Shown piece by piece: positions 17,002-25,864 of a DNA stretch of 48,977 bases. A program made the translations under genes and the position numbers. The stretch spans positions 1 through 48,977 of IMG/VR virus record IMGVR_UViG_3300025828_000035; one strand, 5' to 3'. Origin of the DNA: a virus. The notes beneath the pieces are model-generated. The model saw nothing but the letters and a program-made list of their open reading frames with translations, searched no databases and was not told the DNA's origin. How positions within the stretch are numbered: position 1 is the stretch's first letter; every line of letters starts with the position of its first letter.

Positions 17002-17543
17002 AAATATTAACAATTATACCAGCAAAAACAGATTCAACAAGATTACCTAAAAAAAATATACAAAAAATTAAAGGTAAAACATTAGTTGAATATTCAATTG
17101 ATTATGCAAACTCAAGTAAACATAATGTAGATATAATAGTTTCATCAGAATCTACAGAAGTTAAAAATATTGTAATGTCATACGGAGTTATTTTCCATAA
17201 TAGAAAAAAAGAACTATGCGGAGATACAGAAGTAGTTGATGTATATTTAGATATTGTAACTAATTTAGTCGAAGATTATGATTTAGTAGTATGTTTGCAG
17301 CCAGATAATCCAAATAGATCACACACATTTGATGAATGCATTCAATATATGATTGATAATAATTATGATGATCTAATAACAGTTAATACAGAATATAAAC
17401 GTAGTGGATCTGTACGTATATTTAAATTTGATTATTTGAAATCTGGTCAAGTAAGTAAAAGATTAGGATGTATAAAAGATGATGCAATCGATATACATTA
17501 TCAACAAGATTTAGAACGAGCAACAGAAAGGATACAACAATAA
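16998..17543 (+). CDS. Cytidylyltransferase, CMP-nonulosonate synthetase-like (NeuA family)
   Basis: 181 residues, shorter than NeuA (about 220-230). IPAKTDSTRLPKKNI at 7-21 is the NTP-binding signature of the acylneuraminate and KDO cytidylyltransferases. LVVCLQPDNPNRSHTFDECI matches the next conserved block, in which L-Q-P-x-x-P-x-R-x-x-x-x-I binds the sugar. It would activate a nonulosonic or related acid as a CMP-sugar. The NeuB-like synthase is two genes downstream. Confidence 0.8.
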   Translation: MKILTIIPAKTDSTRLPKKNIQKIKGKTLVEYSIDYANSSKHNVDIIVSSESTEVKNIVMSYGVIFHNRKKELCGDTEVVDVYLDIVTNLVEDYDLVVCLQPDNPNRSHTFDECIQYMIDNNYDDLITVNTEYKRSGSVRIFKFDYLKSGQVSKRLGCIKDDAIDIHYQQDLERATERIQQ

Positions 17544-18130
17544 TGGCATTATTCGGAAAACAAAGATTCCCAGAATCATATCAAAGAGCAGTAGGTATGG
17601 GAGCTAGCGAAGTTTTACATAAAAACTCCCGGGAACTAGTTAATATTTTAAAAAAACATAACGTTTTAAATAGTGAGTCATCAGTTTTTGAATTAGGATC
17701 TGGGCCTGCACGAAATTTATATTATATATACAAAGAATTTGGTATTGATAATTTATTTTGTAGTGATTTGTTTCGAGATGCATCTTTAAATAGTATGTCA
17801 AATGAAATAAAAGATATAGTTACCTTCTTTGAAGGAGACTCACAAGATGTTATTGATAACACTATTATACCTAACTTAGATTTATTTTTGGTTTCTGACC
17901 ATTTAATGCATCTTCAATACGAGAAAGCTGATCATATTATTAAAACTATCATAGAAAAATGGAATCCTCCGTACATTATGATTCGAGAATTGAAAAAAGA
18001 ATTTGAAACGCCAGATCATCCCAGACTGTTTCATAATTATGATCAGTTTTTAACTAGTTATGATATGATTAGTAATACTAGTAGCGAGCAAACAGATGCA
18101 TATTTTATTTGGTTATTAAAAAGGAAATAA
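17543..18130 (+). CDS. SAM-dependent methyltransferase-like protein
   Basis: 195 residues. SVFELGSGPARN near 48-58 is class I methyltransferase motif I, followed by FCSDLFRDA with the acidic residue that binds SAM ribose, and LDLFLVSDHLMHL as the post-II region. It likely methylates a sugar or lipid hydroxyl of the glycan. It starts at a one-base overlap with the cytidylyltransferase gene. Confidence 0.75.
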   Translation: MALFGKQRFPESYQRAVGMGASEVLHKNSRELVNILKKHNVLNSESSVFELGSGPARNLYYIYKEFGIDNLFCSDLFRDASLNSMSNEIKDIVTFFEGDSQDVIDNTIIPNLDLFLVSDHLMHLQYEKADHIIKTIIEKWNPPYIMIRELKKEFETPDHPRLFHNYDQFLTSYDMISNTSSEQTDAYFIWLLKRK

Positions 18131-18928
18131 ATGATAGTTATAGCAGAAATAGGATGGAATCATGGCGGTAATATGCAGTTAGCAAAAGATATGGCAAAAG
18201 CAGCAAAAGATAGCGGTGCCACTTATGCAAAATACCAAACATGGTCAGTAAATAGATTAAAGCCAGGAAGTTGGGATACAGATGGCAGAAGAGAGATTTA
18301 CGAAAAGGCAGAATTATCTAAACAAGATCACATCGAACTTATTGAATATTGTAATCAAATAGGAATTAAATTTTTATCATCGGTTTTTAGTATACCAGAT
18401 GCCAAATTATTAAAAAAATTAGGATGTACTGACGTTAAAATACCAAGCTTTGAGTCTAGAAATTATGAGCTCATTGAATATTGCGGTAAACATTTTAAAA
18501 CAGTGTTTATGTCTACTGGTACTTCTACATTGGATGAAATAAAAGAAAGTAAACGATATTTTGGAACAGCAATTTGGTATTTAATGCATTGTGTTTCTAC
18601 ATATCCATGTGATTATTCAATTGCAAATCTTCCAAAAATGATATCGTTAAAAAAGATGCATGACAGAGTTGGTTACAGTGATCATATACAAGGAATTGAT
18701 TCGGCAAAAATAGCTATCGGATATGGGGCTCAGGTAATAGAAAAACATTTTACCATAGATAATAATCTTCCTGGCAGAGATAATAAATTTGCAATACTAC
18801 CACATGAACTTCTTGGTTTAACACAGTATATTTCATATATTAATAATATGATGATTGATCATGGTACTGGATATAATGAATTAGAAACAGATTCAAGAGA
18901 AAACTATGCAGGTAGATTTAATGGATAA
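18131..18928 (+). CDS. NeuB-like PEP-condensing synthase lacking the SAF domain
   Basis: 265 residues against about 340 for NeuB. AEIGWNHGG at 5-13, AKYQTW, HCVSTYP, GYSDH and IEKHFTID...PGRDNKFA are the barrel motifs of sialic/pseudaminic/legionaminic acid synthases. These enzymes condense phosphoenolpyruvate with an N-acyl hexosamine. The C-terminal antifreeze-like SAF domain that normally covers the sugar site is absent, which suggests an altered substrate or dependence on a partner. It directly follows the methyltransferase stop. Confidence 0.88.
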   Translation: MIVIAEIGWNHGGNMQLAKDMAKAAKDSGATYAKYQTWSVNRLKPGSWDTDGRREIYEKAELSKQDHIELIEYCNQIGIKFLSSVFSIPDAKLLKKLGCTDVKIPSFESRNYELIEYCGKHFKTVFMSTGTSTLDEIKESKRYFGTAIWYLMHCVSTYPCDYSIANLPKMISLKKMHDRVGYSDHIQGIDSAKIAIGYGAQVIEKHFTIDNNLPGRDNKFAILPHELLGLTQYISYINNMMIDHGTGYNELETDSRENYAGRFNG

Positions 18929-19562
18929 CGTTAGTATAATTATACGAAACCGAAATGAATCTGAGTATATTGGATTTGCTATACAATCATGTATAGATCA
19001 TTTCAAAAATCCAGAAATAATCATAGTAGATAATAATTCTACAGATGAGTCATTAGAAATTGTAAATTTATTTATAGACCGAACTGATATAAAAATAGTT
19101 GAAATCACTGATTATACACCAGGTAAGTCAATTAATTTAGGAGTTCAGAATGCTTCGCGCGATATTATATTAGTTTTATCAGCACATTCGCAAATTACTG
19201 AAGTTAATTTAGAAAGAGTACAAGAAATTCTTATTCATCATAAAGCAGTAATGGGCCAACAGAATCCAATATATCGAGGCAAAAAGATTTCAAAACGATA
19301 TATATGGAGTCATTTTATAGACGAACCATGTGTTAACATGTACTCAGATATAGAAAATCGACAATTTTTACATAATGCATTTTGTTTTTATAAACGAGAA
19401 GATTTACTAGAAAATCCAATGCCAGAACAATATCCTGGAAAAGAAGACAGATTCTGGGCTATTGACATAGTAAATCGAGGTTACACCTACTGGTATTCTC
19501 CAGAATTTAAATGTAATCATTTTTATACTAACAATGGCGCAACATGGAAAGGTATAGGATAA
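18921..19562 (+). CDS. Family 2 (GT-A) glycosyltransferase
   Basis: 213 residues from the ATG at 18921 (MDNVSIIIRNRNE), eight bases upstream of the NeuB stop; an ATG five codons earlier is also possible. IIVDNNSTDES is the first GT2 motif. The DxD position reads VLSAHSQI, so it is atypical; GKEDRFWAIDIVNRG resembles the catalytic ED block of GT2 enzymes. Confidence 0.85.
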   Translation: MDNVSIIIRNRNESEYIGFAIQSCIDHFKNPEIIIVDNNSTDESLEIVNLFIDRTDIKIVEITDYTPGKSINLGVQNASRDIILVLSAHSQITEVNLERVQEILIHHKAVMGQQNPIYRGKKISKRYIWSHFIDEPCVNMYSDIENRQFLHNAFCFYKREDLLENPMPEQYPGKEDRFWAIDIVNRGYTYWYSPEFKCNHFYTNNGATWKGIG

Positions 19563-20575
19563 TGAAACAACGTATTTTACTATTGTTTACTAATCATCGT
19601 GTTGCAGAAAAATTATGGCCTATTATACCTGAGTTATCTAAAAACTATGTTATTGATTTGTTTTTAATTGGGTTATTCAGTAACGAGACGCCATGGGTGG
19701 GCGATATAGATGAACGTCAATTAAAACTAAACCAATATAAAGATTACATTGATAACATAATACAAGGTCCGGGGGTTCGGTATCATGGCGATCGGGTAAA
19801 ACAAAGTCTTTGTAATTATGTAGATATAACTAAATATGCATTTGTAATATATGATGACAACAGAAAGAAACCAGAATATGATATTCCAGCATTTTATCAG
19901 TACTGTAAACAAAACAATGTCACAGTAATTGGCAATTCGCATGGAAATGAAAATTCGCCACATAATGAAATTGGAACAGCGTATGACTATCGAATGGATT
20001 TTCATAACGGAGGAATTCCAGCTAATGATACATTAAAACATGTAAAACGTAATAACAAACATATATTAGTTATAACTAACTTTTTGTCAAATCGTAATTC
20101 TATCTTTCCGATTAATTTTGATAAATCATTTATACAACAAACAGGTTTATTAGAATTACAGGAAAAGTTTCAATGTCCTATAAAAGTAAAAATAAAAACG
20201 AGACTTGATAAACCAAATTATGTTGAAGATATTGAATATGTTAAAAGTTTACTTGATTGTGATATTGTTACAAATTGTGAGGATATTGATCAATTGATAG
20301 CAGATTCAAATATAGTAGTCGCTGCACCATCTACACTATGTTTTAAGCCTATACAATTAGGAATACCAACTGTGTTAATTAAAGGTGCAGGTGCAGCAGG
20401 TGCATTTTATTCATATCCTGGATTAGTCGAGATGCAACCAGATATTGTGAAACAGAATATTGAAGAACAAATTAAACATGGTAGATATGATAACTACATA
20501 CAAACAACTATAAAAGGCGGAGAAGAATTTTGTAGTACAAAACATTATATTAAATACATTGAAACATTGATATGA
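19562..20575 (+). CDS. Predicted GT-B glycosyltransferase-like protein
   Basis: 337 residues from the ATG that overlaps the previous stop (TAATG). Two Rossmann-like halves are visible. The second contains DSNIVVAAPSTLCFKPIQLGIPTVLI, a pattern shared by GT-B enzymes and UDP-sugar epimerases of the WecB type, and ends in helical text. GNSHGNENSPHNE in the first half may contact the acceptor. The family is not certain. Confidence 0.6.
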   Translation: MKQRILLLFTNHRVAEKLWPIIPELSKNYVIDLFLIGLFSNETPWVGDIDERQLKLNQYKDYIDNIIQGPGVRYHGDRVKQSLCNYVDITKYAFVIYDDNRKKPEYDIPAFYQYCKQNNVTVIGNSHGNENSPHNEIGTAYDYRMDFHNGGIPANDTLKHVKRNNKHILVITNFLSNRNSIFPINFDKSFIQQTGLLELQEKFQCPIKVKIKTRLDKPNYVEDIEYVKSLLDCDIVTNCEDIDQLIADSNIVVAAPSTLCFKPIQLGIPTVLIKGAGAAGAFYSYPGLVEMQPDIVKQNIEEQIKHGRYDNYIQTTIKGGEEFCSTKHYIKYIETLI

Positions 20576-21279
20576 AGAAAGAAAGATTAGTAGTATATAC
20601 AGCGCTGTTTACAGATGATATTCAACATATATACGGAACATTACCAGAATATGAAGATACTTCTATAGAATTCATATGTTTTACTAATACACCACATTTA
20701 AAATCAGATACATGGGATATTAGATTAGTTGATATCAATGATGATATTTCTCCAAGAAAACAAGCTCGTAAATATAAAATGTTACCACATAACTATTTAC
20801 CGGAATATGATGCATGGATATGGATGGACAACTCATGTTTATTCAGATATGATCCTATAGATTTGTTTGATTTTTATATGAGAGATTCAGATATATGTGT
20901 TCATGAACATTGTGATAGAACTAATATAGAACAAGAAGCACAAGTTATCATACAACGAAATTTAGATGATCCTGACTTAGTAAATAAACAGATACAACGA
21001 TACAAACAAGAAAAATACAAAGATCAAGGATTATATGAGACTGGTATATTAATGAGACGAAACAATAGTGACATTATTGGATTCAATGAATTGTGGTGGC
21101 AAGAAATAAACAATAATTCTATTCGTGATCAAATTTCATTTCCATATGTTTTATGGAAGCATGATCGGATACGTTTAAATGCAATTAAAGAAACATTTGT
21201 AGCTCATCGGTCTCTATTAAACAAAAAACAATCCGAACATTTTTATACAGTACCGAGAAGTAAGGTTAAACTAATATGA
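20572..21279 (+). CDS. TOD1/MUCI70-like (DUF616) glycosyltransferase
   Basis: 235 residues. PRKQARKYKMLPHNYLPEYD and then WIWMDNSCLFRYDP match the DUF616/TOD1 family blocks (yK-lP-yLPeYD; W-D-s). ICVHEHCDRTNIEQEA is the next conserved H...R...Y/E-E block. These are putative GT-A enzymes with the D-N/D pair at the donor site. Substrate unknown. Confidence 0.75.
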   Translation: MKKERLVVYTALFTDDIQHIYGTLPEYEDTSIEFICFTNTPHLKSDTWDIRLVDINDDISPRKQARKYKMLPHNYLPEYDAWIWMDNSCLFRYDPIDLFDFYMRDSDICVHEHCDRTNIEQEAQVIIQRNLDDPDLVNKQIQRYKQEKYKDQGLYETGILMRRNNSDIIGFNELWWQEINNNSIRDQISFPYVLWKHDRIRLNAIKETFVAHRSLLNKKQSEHFYTVPRSKVKLI

Positions 21280-21965
21280 AAATAATATATAGAATATCAG
21301 ACGCAGGTTACAACAAAGTAAAACCAGAATATATCAATAATGAATTATGTTTAAAGAATGCTACTACAGTATTTAAAGATGCTAACTGGAATATTATTGC
21401 TGATAATATTTCTGCAGAAACAAATGATATGATTCAAAAATATAAATCTAGAGATCATATTGATTATGTATCTGTAGGACATGGAGCTGGTACTTTTAAT
21501 TTAGCATTAGATCTTGCTTTAAAATATAATGATGATGAAATTGTTTACTTTATTGAAAATGATTATTTACACAAACCAGATTCTGAAAAAATAATACAAG
21601 AAGGATTTAGTTTAGGAGCATCATTTATAGCTCTATATGATCATCCAGATAAATATTTAGATCCTAGCCATGGAGGCAATCCATTTTGCGGCGGCGGAGC
21701 TGAAGATACTAGAGTTTATTTAACTAATAGTTGTCATTGGAAAATAACAAATAGTACAACAATGACATTTGCTGCAAAAGTATCTACACTAAAACGTGTT
21801 GAGCCTATACTAAGAAAATGGACATCTAGCACACACCCAAATGACTTTCAAATGTTTTTAGATTTAAGACAACAAAATGAATTGCTAATAACATCACTAC
21901 CGGGTTATGCAACTCATGGCGAGACTGCGTGGTTATCACCTTTAACAGATTGGAGTAAAATATGA
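21276..21965 (+). CDS. GT-A-like glycosyltransferase
   Basis: 229 residues. EIVYFIENDYLHKP holds an acidic END in the DxD position and GHGAGTFNLALDLAL may bind the nucleotide. The layout is GT2-like without a clean family fit. It overlaps both neighbours by four bases, consistent with a role in the same glycan. Confidence 0.65.
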   Translation: MKIIYRISDAGYNKVKPEYINNELCLKNATTVFKDANWNIIADNISAETNDMIQKYKSRDHIDYVSVGHGAGTFNLALDLALKYNDDEIVYFIENDYLHKPDSEKIIQEGFSLGASFIALYDHPDKYLDPSHGGNPFCGGGAEDTRVYLTNSCHWKITNSTTMTFAAKVSTLKRVEPILRKWTSSTHPNDFQMFLDLRQQNELLITSLPGYATHGETAWLSPLTDWSKI

Positions 21966-22735
21966 TATCAGTAATAATACCAACATATAAAAGCACAGAA
22001 CATTTAAATTTATGTTTGCAATCTGCATTTTTTGGGGTAGTAAACAGAAGAAATGTACAAATATTAGTTGTTGTCGATGGTACAATGGATATAGTAAAGC
22101 CAGTACTAGATAAATATAGAGACCATGGGGTTGAATATTTAGATCTACAAGAAAACCAAGGATTGTGTCGTGCAACTAATATGGGTGTATACAATGCTCG
22201 TCACGAGAAAATACTTATTGTTAATGACGACAATGTATTTCCAATGCATTGGGATCGAGACTTAGAAGATCTAGTAATGGACCGGGGTTTCGTATTTGCT
22301 CCAAATCAGGTAGAGCCATACCCTAGCATGTTTTCTCAGTTTGTCATACAAGATGACTTAGGAACTACACCAGCTGACTTTGATTTAGAACGTTGGTTTC
22401 GCAGATCCGCACTAATTCAAACGAATCCACAGGGCATTGCAATGAATGGATCAACCCTTCCTATATTTATGCATAAACAAGATTATTTAATGATTGGAGG
22501 ATGGGATGAAAATTATCCTATGGGTATGGTAGCAGATTGGGACTTTTTTTTAAAATGTAAACTAAACGGATTTCAGATGTGGAGAGCATTTGATATTCCA
22601 TTTTACCATTTTGCGTCAGCTTCTGTTAATTCACATGAAAGACAAGTTGCAGAAAGAAACGGACATCAGTATGCGGCGTATAAGTGGGGAACTAATATCA
22701 AGCACAACCCATTAAATAATGAAAAGTATTTATGA
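21962..22735 (+). CDS. Family 2 (GT-A) glycosyltransferase
   Basis: 257 residues. It starts MISVIIPTYKSTEHL, then LVVVDGTMD, NQGLCRATNMGVYNAR, and ILIVNDDNVFP with the DD(N) metal site. GGWDENYPMGMVADWDFFLKC is the catalytic E-D-x-D block near the end. It is a textbook GT2 and the last enzyme of the glycan operon. Confidence 0.9.
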   Translation: MISVIIPTYKSTEHLNLCLQSAFFGVVNRRNVQILVVVDGTMDIVKPVLDKYRDHGVEYLDLQENQGLCRATNMGVYNARHEKILIVNDDNVFPMHWDRDLEDLVMDRGFVFAPNQVEPYPSMFSQFVIQDDLGTTPADFDLERWFRRSALIQTNPQGIAMNGSTLPIFMHKQDYLMIGGWDENYPMGMVADWDFFLKCKLNGFQMWRAFDIPFYHFASASVNSHERQVAERNGHQYAAYKWGTNIKHNPLNNEKYL

Positions 22736-22863
22736 AAAAATTAACACAACAAGACTTAGAAAACTTATTAAATGATGAAGCCGATTCGGATGCGGTAAAT
22801 CGTAAAGAACAAAAGAGCAAAAAGAAAAAACGTAACCATATTTATAATAAAGAATCAGAATAA
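22732..22863 (+). CDS. 43-residue charged hypothetical protein
   Basis: The frame starts at an ATGA overlap with the last GT2 gene. The product has an acidic N-terminal half and a Lys-rich C-terminal half (KSKKKKR). It has no recognised motif. It closes the glycan operon. Confidence 0.5.
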   Translation: MKKLTQQDLENLLNDEADSDAVNRKEQKSKKKKRNHIYNKESE

Positions 22864-22911
22864 GTTATTCTTCTCATCCAGTTATGTCAATGATTCAATA
22901 AAGGGAGTCAT

Positions 22912-23145
22912 ATGGCGTTTAAAGATATTTTCAAAGATAACAACGTGTTTAACGAAAAAAACATTGTAGGCTTTGCATCATTTGCAATCATGGCCGTATT
23001 TGCAGCTGCAGATGTAATTACCGGCTTTATGGGTAAAGAACTTGTTATCAGTGATACCATTTTCAATTCATTTGTAATCATTACATTGGGTTCGTTTGGA
23101 ATCGACGGTGTTACAAAAATATTTCAAAAAAAGGATGAGGAATAA
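22912..23145 (+). CDS. Small membrane protein, holin candidate
   Basis: 77 residues with two hydrophobic segments, about 17-38 and 45-64, and a charged C-terminus (QKKDEE). It has a good AGGGAG site before the ATG, stronger than most starts here. It is directly followed by the cell-wall enzyme gene at 23149, a holin-endolysin arrangement. The family is not recognised. Confidence 0.65.
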   Translation: MAFKDIFKDNNVFNEKNIVGFASFAIMAVFAAADVITGFMGKELVISDTIFNSFVIITLGSFGIDGVTKIFQKKDEE

Positions 23146-23148
23146 TAA

Positions 23149-23757
23149 ATGGCGTGTTTTACAAGAGAACAAATACAACAAGCAGTAGAAGGTAAAGGTT
23201 ATCGTTGGTTTGAAGGCGGTGACTACAATTTGAATATTGTAGGAGTTAGAAATTCAGAAACTGGCGGGAAAGTTACTAATAAATTTGATGACTGCGTAAC
23301 TGTATCATATAGTGTGAATGGCGAAAACAAATTTCACTGTTTTGAAGCAACAACTGACCCTGGTTTACATTGGGAAAGAAACCTATTAAACAAAGATGGT
23401 GTTGCAATCTTAGTACCTGGTCAATATAGAGGTTCTCATACAATTGGGTTACATCAAGGTAAGTATGAAGCTCTTAGACAACATAAACCATTAAAAGTTT
23501 ATAGAGATAAAAACAAAGATGGTGTATATGACTTCTTAGAAGAAAATATTCACGAAGGTATATACGGAATCAATATTCATAGAGCTACTTCCAGAGAAGG
23601 TGGAAAATCTGTACAAATAGATAAATGGTCTGCGGGATGTCAAGTAATTGCAGCAAATGCAGATTTCAAATTGTTTATGGAGTTAGTAAATAAGGCTGCA
23701 AAACTATACGGAAACTCATTTACTTATACATTGATTGAAAGTAAAGATATTTCATAA
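23149..23757 (+). CDS. L,D-transpeptidase-like cell-wall enzyme, likely endolysin
   Basis: 202 residues. GINIHRA (H144) followed by KWSAGCQV (C164) reproduces the H...S-x-G-C pattern of the YkuD-type catalytic site. Earlier blocks TTDPG, ILVPGQY and GLHQGKYEAL resemble a family common in phages. DKNKDGVYDFLE at 120-131 fits an EF-hand-like calcium loop (D-x-N-x-D-G...E). It has no signal peptide, so it would need a holin; candidates flank it at 22912 and 23863. Whether it cuts or exchanges peptide cross-links is not decidable here. Confidence 0.65.
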   Translation: MACFTREQIQQAVEGKGYRWFEGGDYNLNIVGVRNSETGGKVTNKFDDCVTVSYSVNGENKFHCFEATTDPGLHWERNLLNKDGVAILVPGQYRGSHTIGLHQGKYEALRQHKPLKVYRDKNKDGVYDFLEENIHEGIYGINIHRATSREGGKSVQIDKWSAGCQVIAANADFKLFMELVNKAAKLYGNSFTYTLIESKDIS

Positions 23758-23873
23758 TGAAAGAATTATCTGATATATTTATAACAAAAGAGTTCAAAGA
23801 ACTTCGATGGACTCAGCGATTATGGATACGAATAAAAGTGGCATTCATAGAATTAATTCAATATGGGTTCTAA
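23757..23873 (+). CDS. 38-residue hypothetical protein in the lysis block
   Basis: The frame overlaps the enzyme stop by one base and the holin start region, so it is tightly coupled. The product is basic and amphipathic (KELRWTQRLWIRIKVAF) without a clear membrane segment. It may be a lysis accessory peptide, but this rests on position only. Confidence 0.45.
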   Translation: MKELSDIFITKEFKELRWTQRLWIRIKVAFIELIQYGF

Positions 23874-23874
23874 A

Positions 23875-24303
23875 ATGGAATTATTAAAATCAACCTGGAC
23901 ACAGGTTATTATGTCGATTAGTACGGTGTGTGCATTTATGGGTTCATATTTTATGAATTTAACCGCAGATAATACAGAACAATATCTTGCATTAACTTCA
24001 GTAGTTCTATTAGATGGGTTCTTTGGTCTTATTGCTGGAATTAAAAGAGAGGGATTCAAAACATACAAAGCAATTAAAGTTTTAAAAACACTATTTGCTT
24101 GGGTATTAATATTAACAGTAATTCTTTCAGTAGAATTAGGATTTAAAGGCACATCTTGGTTATCAGAAACCATTTTGATGCCTTTTATTGTTTTCCAACT
24201 TATCTCAGCTCTTAAAAACGCCTCAATGGCAGGATTCATCAAAACAGAGTTACTTAATAAGATTCTTGATAAGATTGACCAACATAAAGGAGATAGAAAA
24301 TGA
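23875..24303 (+). CDS. Phage holin-family membrane protein
   Basis: 142 residues from the ATG at 23875; an ATG at 23863 is also in frame. Three hydrophobic segments are seen, near 12-30, 40-58 and 70-92, then an amphipathic tail. The central DGFFGLIAGIKREGFKTYK segment matches the phage holin 4/toxin-secretion family, in which a D-x-x-x-G-x-x-x-A motif joins TM2 to a basic loop. It would form membrane lesions that release or activate the cell-wall enzyme. Confidence 0.75.
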   Translation: MELLKSTWTQVIMSISTVCAFMGSYFMNLTADNTEQYLALTSVVLLDGFFGLIAGIKREGFKTYKAIKVLKTLFAWVLILTVILSVELGFKGTSWLSETILMPFIVFQLISALKNASMAGFIKTELLNKILDKIDQHKGDRK

Positions 24304-24500
24304 AAACGTTACTACAATATATAACATCAACCAGAATGGTTTACTTTCTAATGTCAATGGTATTGATAGTAGGGTATCTATTTCAATCTTGGGAAGTTGT
24401 AATATTTGTTTGTTTGATGTTACAAATCGGCCTTTGGACAGGATTCTGTCCTTCAAAATACTTTTTTGAGAAATGTGGGTTTAAGAAAACGGAGCTGTAA
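24300..24500 (+). CDS. Two-TM membrane protein (DUF2892-like)
   Basis: 66 residues with two hydrophobic stretches (about 13-28 and 32-48), then TGFCPSKYFFEKCGFKK. The T-G-x-C-P motif after the second segment is typical of DUF2892 inner-membrane proteins. It sits between the holin and the histidine kinase with four-base and one-base junctions. Confidence 0.7.
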   Translation: MKTLLQYITSTRMVYFLMSMVLIVGYLFQSWEVVIFVCLMLQIGLWTGFCPSKYFFEKCGFKKTEL

Positions 24501-25421
24501 ATGAACGCTCTGGATGGAATATCTATAAATTCCAAAATCTCCTTAATAGTTGCAGGTCTAATTATGATGACCTTCTTTACAGTACAAACCTGTATTGTAT
24601 TTGGGATATGTGAACCAACCTTATTTCTTGCCAAATTTGGATGGGGTTGTGTTGTATTCTTTATGCCACCATTCTTTAAAGTGGTAAGTGAGTTTATTCA
24701 AAACAAACAACAAATCAAAAACGATTTAAGTAAAAAAAATGTTTATTTAGAACACGCTGCAAAAATTATCAGACATGATATGCATAGTGGTATCAATACT
24801 TACATTCCAAGAGGATTAAATTCACTTCAAAGAAGATTGGATGATGAACAAAAGAAAAAACTAAGAGCACCACTACAATTATTAAGTGATGGTGTTAAGC
24901 ATGCTCAAAAAGTATATAGTGGAGTATATGAATTTACTAATTTAGTAAAAGAAAATGCTCAGATGTCGAAAACACCAAATAACATTAAACAAATCTTAGA
25001 TGAATATTTATCACTTACTGCATATAAAAATCAGGTTCTTTTAGATGATAATTTACCTGTATCATTAGAAGTAAACGAACCACTTTTTTGTACTGCAATT
25101 GATAACTTAATTAGAAATGGATTAAAGTATAATGATTCACCAACAAAATGGGTTAAAATATATTTTGAAGGTAATTATAATAAAGGGAGCTTCATTGTTA
25201 TCGAAGATAATGGTAGAGGTATGACTCAGAGTGAATTTGATGAGTTATCTAAACCATATGTTCGTAAAGAAGGTCAAAAAGAGAAAGGAACGGGTCTTGG
25301 GTTAAATATTTGTAAAGCTATACTAAAGGAGCATGGTTTTGAACTTTCAATTGAAGAAATAGAAGACGACCCCGACACAGTTGAAATTGAAAGTGGAACT
25401 AAAATGAGAATAAAGATATGA
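24501..25421 (+). CDS. Membrane sensor histidine kinase
   Basis: 306 residues. Two N-terminal hydrophobic segments (about 12-36 and 44-64) are followed by a coiled linker. The H box HAAKIIRHDMHSG places the phosphoacceptor at H92. The ATPase half has the N box DNLIRNG (201-207), G1 EDNGRGM (235-241) and G2 KGTGLGL (262-268). All core kinase motifs are intact. The periplasmic part is tiny, so it probably senses a membrane or intracellular cue. The stop overlaps the start of the response regulator gene. It lies inside the lysis block. Confidence 0.93.
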   Translation: MNALDGISINSKISLIVAGLIMMTFFTVQTCIVFGICEPTLFLAKFGWGCVVFFMPPFFKVVSEFIQNKQQIKNDLSKKNVYLEHAAKIIRHDMHSGINTYIPRGLNSLQRRLDDEQKKKLRAPLQLLSDGVKHAQKVYSGVYEFTNLVKENAQMSKTPNNIKQILDEYLSLTAYKNQVLLDDNLPVSLEVNEPLFCTAIDNLIRNGLKYNDSPTKWVKIYFEGNYNKGSFIVIEDNGRGMTQSEFDELSKPYVRKEGQKEKGTGLGLNICKAILKEHGFELSIEEIEDDPDTVEIESGTKMRIKI

Positions 25422-25855
25422 TTGATTCGTTAATGTTAGTAGATGATGAAAATTTGTTTCATCTTGTGTTTGAAGATGCGTGTTCTCTATTAGATATTAC
25501 TCTTGCATTAGAAGCGTTGGATTCTTCTGATGAAGCAGATAAACTTTTTAAGAAATGGTTTACAAATGGACCTGTAGATGAAAGGCCAGATTGTGTATTT
25601 GTTGATTTAAATATAATTGGGTCTTCGTTTGATGGTATTGAACTAATCAGAAAAATAAATTATGATTATGGTAATGGAGTAGTTATCGGAATCATCTCAT
25701 CTTCTCAAGATGAACAAGAAATTGAAAAAGCTAGAGCAGTTGGAGCTCAATTTTGGATTATTAAATCAGATGATATAGAACCTCGTTTAGAAGAATTCAA
25801 AGCTGATTATGAAGGTTATAAAAATAGAACAGCACCTTTCAAAGTGTACAAGTAA
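25418..25855 (+). CDS. CheY-like response regulator, receiver domain only
   Basis: 145 residues. D9/D10 form the acidic pocket, D63 in VFVDLN is the phosphoacceptor, SSS near 94-96 supplies the Ser/Thr switch and K116 in IIKSDD the conserved Lys. There is no DNA-binding or enzymatic output domain, so it acts by protein contact. The four-base overlap with the kinase makes them a cognate pair. The coiled-coil membrane protein encoded next is a possible target. Confidence 0.9.
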   Translation: MIDSLMLVDDENLFHLVFEDACSLLDITLALEALDSSDEADKLFKKWFTNGPVDERPDCVFVDLNIIGSSFDGIELIRKINYDYGNGVVIGIISSSQDEQEIEKARAVGAQFWIIKSDDIEPRLEEFKADYEGYKNRTAPFKVYK

Positions 25856-25864
25856 TGAAGAAAG

